Origin: Tardiphaga sp051811025
GTDB taxonomy: Bacteria > Pseudomonadota > Alphaproteobacteria > Rhizobiales > Xanthobacteraceae
DNA length: 64,000 bases
Reading direction: 5' to 3'
Assembly (NCBI RefSeq): GCF_051811025.1
Contig: NZ_JBPWQE010000001.1
Coordinates: 1,798,001-1,862,000, forward strand
In this document: positions 63,091-64,000 of the stretch, in pieces
How positions within the stretch are numbered: position 1 is the first letter of the stretch
Layout of the letters: every line of letters begins with the position of its first letter
Notes under the pieces: model-generated
Seen by the model: only the letters and a program-made list of their open reading frames with translations
What the model was told of the DNA's origin: nothing
The model's database searches: none
Made by a program: the position numbers and the translations under genes

Positions 63091-64000
63091 TTAATCGAGG
63101 GTTGCCAGCAATCCCGCCATCAGGCGGCCGCGGTCAACAAGGCTCTGCGCAACAATATATTCGTTGAGCGTGTGCATATCGGCGCCATGAACGCCAAGGC
63201 CGTCGAGGGTGGGGATACCCATCGCGCCGGTAAAATTACCGTCCGAACCGCCGCCCTTGCTGCCATGGGTCAGTTCGGGCAGGCCGAGCTTTGCGTTGAT
63301 GGCCTTGGCTTTCTCGAACAGGGCCATGGTTCCTGCATTGGGTTCCCACACCGGGCGGGTGACGCCGCGTGTCACATTGAAGGTCACGTCATTCTCAGTA
63401 CCTGAGAGAGCGAGCATGCGCTGAACGCCGGCATCGAGGTCTTCCTGGCGCTTGGCCATGCTCAGTGCTTCGCCGGTGCAGGATGAGGCAACGCAATTGA
63501 CCCATTGTCCGCCATGAACGATGCCGACACTGAATGTGCAATCCGGTCCGGTCATCTCGTCGATCTGCACGATCTTCTTCGCCATTTCGCGAATCGCGGA
63601 GCGGCCATTCGACAGCGTGGCGCCGGAATGGCTGGGGCGTCCGATGGTTTCGAGATTGAAGCGGGCGATGGCGTAGCGGCCTGACGTGACGCCGTTGTTG
63701 GCGCTGCCGGGCTCCGGTACCAGCACATATTTGTTGCGCGCGGCCTCGGCTTCGATGACGTCGCGCGTCGAGGGGGTGCCGACCTCCTCGTCCGGCGTGA
63801 AGAGCACGGTGATCGGCAGCGGAGTCGTGTAGGAGATTCGCATAAGCTGGCGGATCGCTTCCAGCGACAGATAATTACCGCCCTTCATGTCGCAGATCGC
63901 AGGGCCGTAGCAAAGTTCGCCGTCGCGGCGCCACTTCAGTTTTTCGATGGTGCCAACGGGATGAACGGTATCCATATGGCCCGCGATCAGGATGCCGGGT
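63091..64000 (-). CDS. M20 family carboxypeptidase (CPG2/ArgE-like), 5' part cut by window edge
   Basis: The visible C-terminal portion runs from 63091 to the right edge, and reads GHMDTVHP at the start (zinc His and Asp), with D in GPAICDMKGG, FTPDEEVGTPS, and HGADMHTLNEYIVAQ near the end. The zinc/dimerisation features fit a glutamate carboxypeptidase 2-like member. Upstream start codons lie outside the window. It probably belongs with the peptide importer and hydrolases on the same strand. Confidence 0.9.
   Translation of the reverse strand, partial: PGILIAGHMDTVHPVGTIEKLKWRRDGELCYGPAICDMKGGNYLSLEAIRQLMRISYTTPLPITVLFTPDEEVGTPSTRDVIEAEAARNKYVLVPEPGSANNGVTSGRYAIARFNLETIGRPSHSGATLSNGRSAIREMAKKIVQIDEMTGPDCTFSVGIVHGGQWVNCVASSCTGEALSMAKRQEDLDAGVQRMLALSGTENDVTFNVTRGVTRPVWEPNAGTMALFEKAKAINAKLGLPELTHGSKGGGSDGNFTGAMGIPTLDGLGVHGADMHTLNEYIVAQSLVDRGRLMAGLLATLD

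Overview
The window reads as chromosomal DNA from a GC-rich alphaproteobacterium of the Bradyrhizobium/Rhodopseudomonas/Afipia/Tardiphaga group (Hyphomicrobiales). The reasons are the Cox-type molybdenum hydroxylase accessory genes, a BcsS-like protein, a DUF2778 transpeptidase, Usg, DUF1488, Bug-type binding proteins, RopB/Omp31-like barrels, a CIRCE-controlled groESL and palindromic intergenic repeats. This placement is inference from gene content. No rRNA, tRNA, CRISPR array, transposase or phage gene was recognised.

Layout. 1-4447: the end of a branched-chain amino acid permease (livH), a tiny Q/G/P-rich protein, a membrane protein and the protocatechuate-branch operon pcaB-pcaD-pcaC. 4656-11522: a Cox operon (coxG, coxS, coxM, coxD, coxE, two XdhC halves, a molybdopterin-binding/nucleotidyltransferase fusion) with no gene for the catalytic large subunit CoxL. 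11623-24319: mixed housekeeping and envelope genes (DUF4189, adenylate cyclase, BcsS, DUF488, DUF72, M20 peptidase, two membrane glycosyltransferases, a tandem-duplicated outer-membrane barrel, AraC-type regulator, phenylalanine hydroxylase). 24591-36292: a Bug binding protein, an AhpD-like/Rrf2 pair with a clear operator, a CHASE-PAS-GAF-GGDEF protein, DUF899, L,D-transpeptidase, TPR protein, four small minus-strand genes and a transglutaminase-like protein. 36389-43473: SDR/ArsR divergent pair, a solitary membrane-anchored Mrr-like nuclease, groESL, usg, a cupin with a histone-like tail and a nucleoside transporter.

43552-49011 is a minus-strand locus transcribed as ATP-grasp, alpha-E, transglutaminase, Anbu (proteasome-like peptidase), GNAT, SDR. 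The first four are a recurrent bacterial set, predicted to build and cut an amide-linked peptide conjugate of unknown identity. The GNAT and SDR appear to extend the operon. This is the best candidate for a poorly understood system in the window.

49233-56411: CinA-like protein, xanthine phosphoribosyltransferase, an unrecognised cysteine-motif protein, a MetE-like methyltransferase, GST, 2-hydroxychromene-2-carboxylate isomerase, quinone reductase, a lipase-like hydrolase and a crotonase. 56596-64000: a peptide-type ABC importer (two permeases and a double ATPase) with M81, M20 amidohydrolase and M20 carboxypeptidase genes, so imported peptides or acyl-amino acids are probably hydrolysed inside the cell. 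No binding protein is visible.

Three related palindromic elements (7562, 51203, 53171) each begin directly after the stop codon of the upstream gene with the same eight bases.
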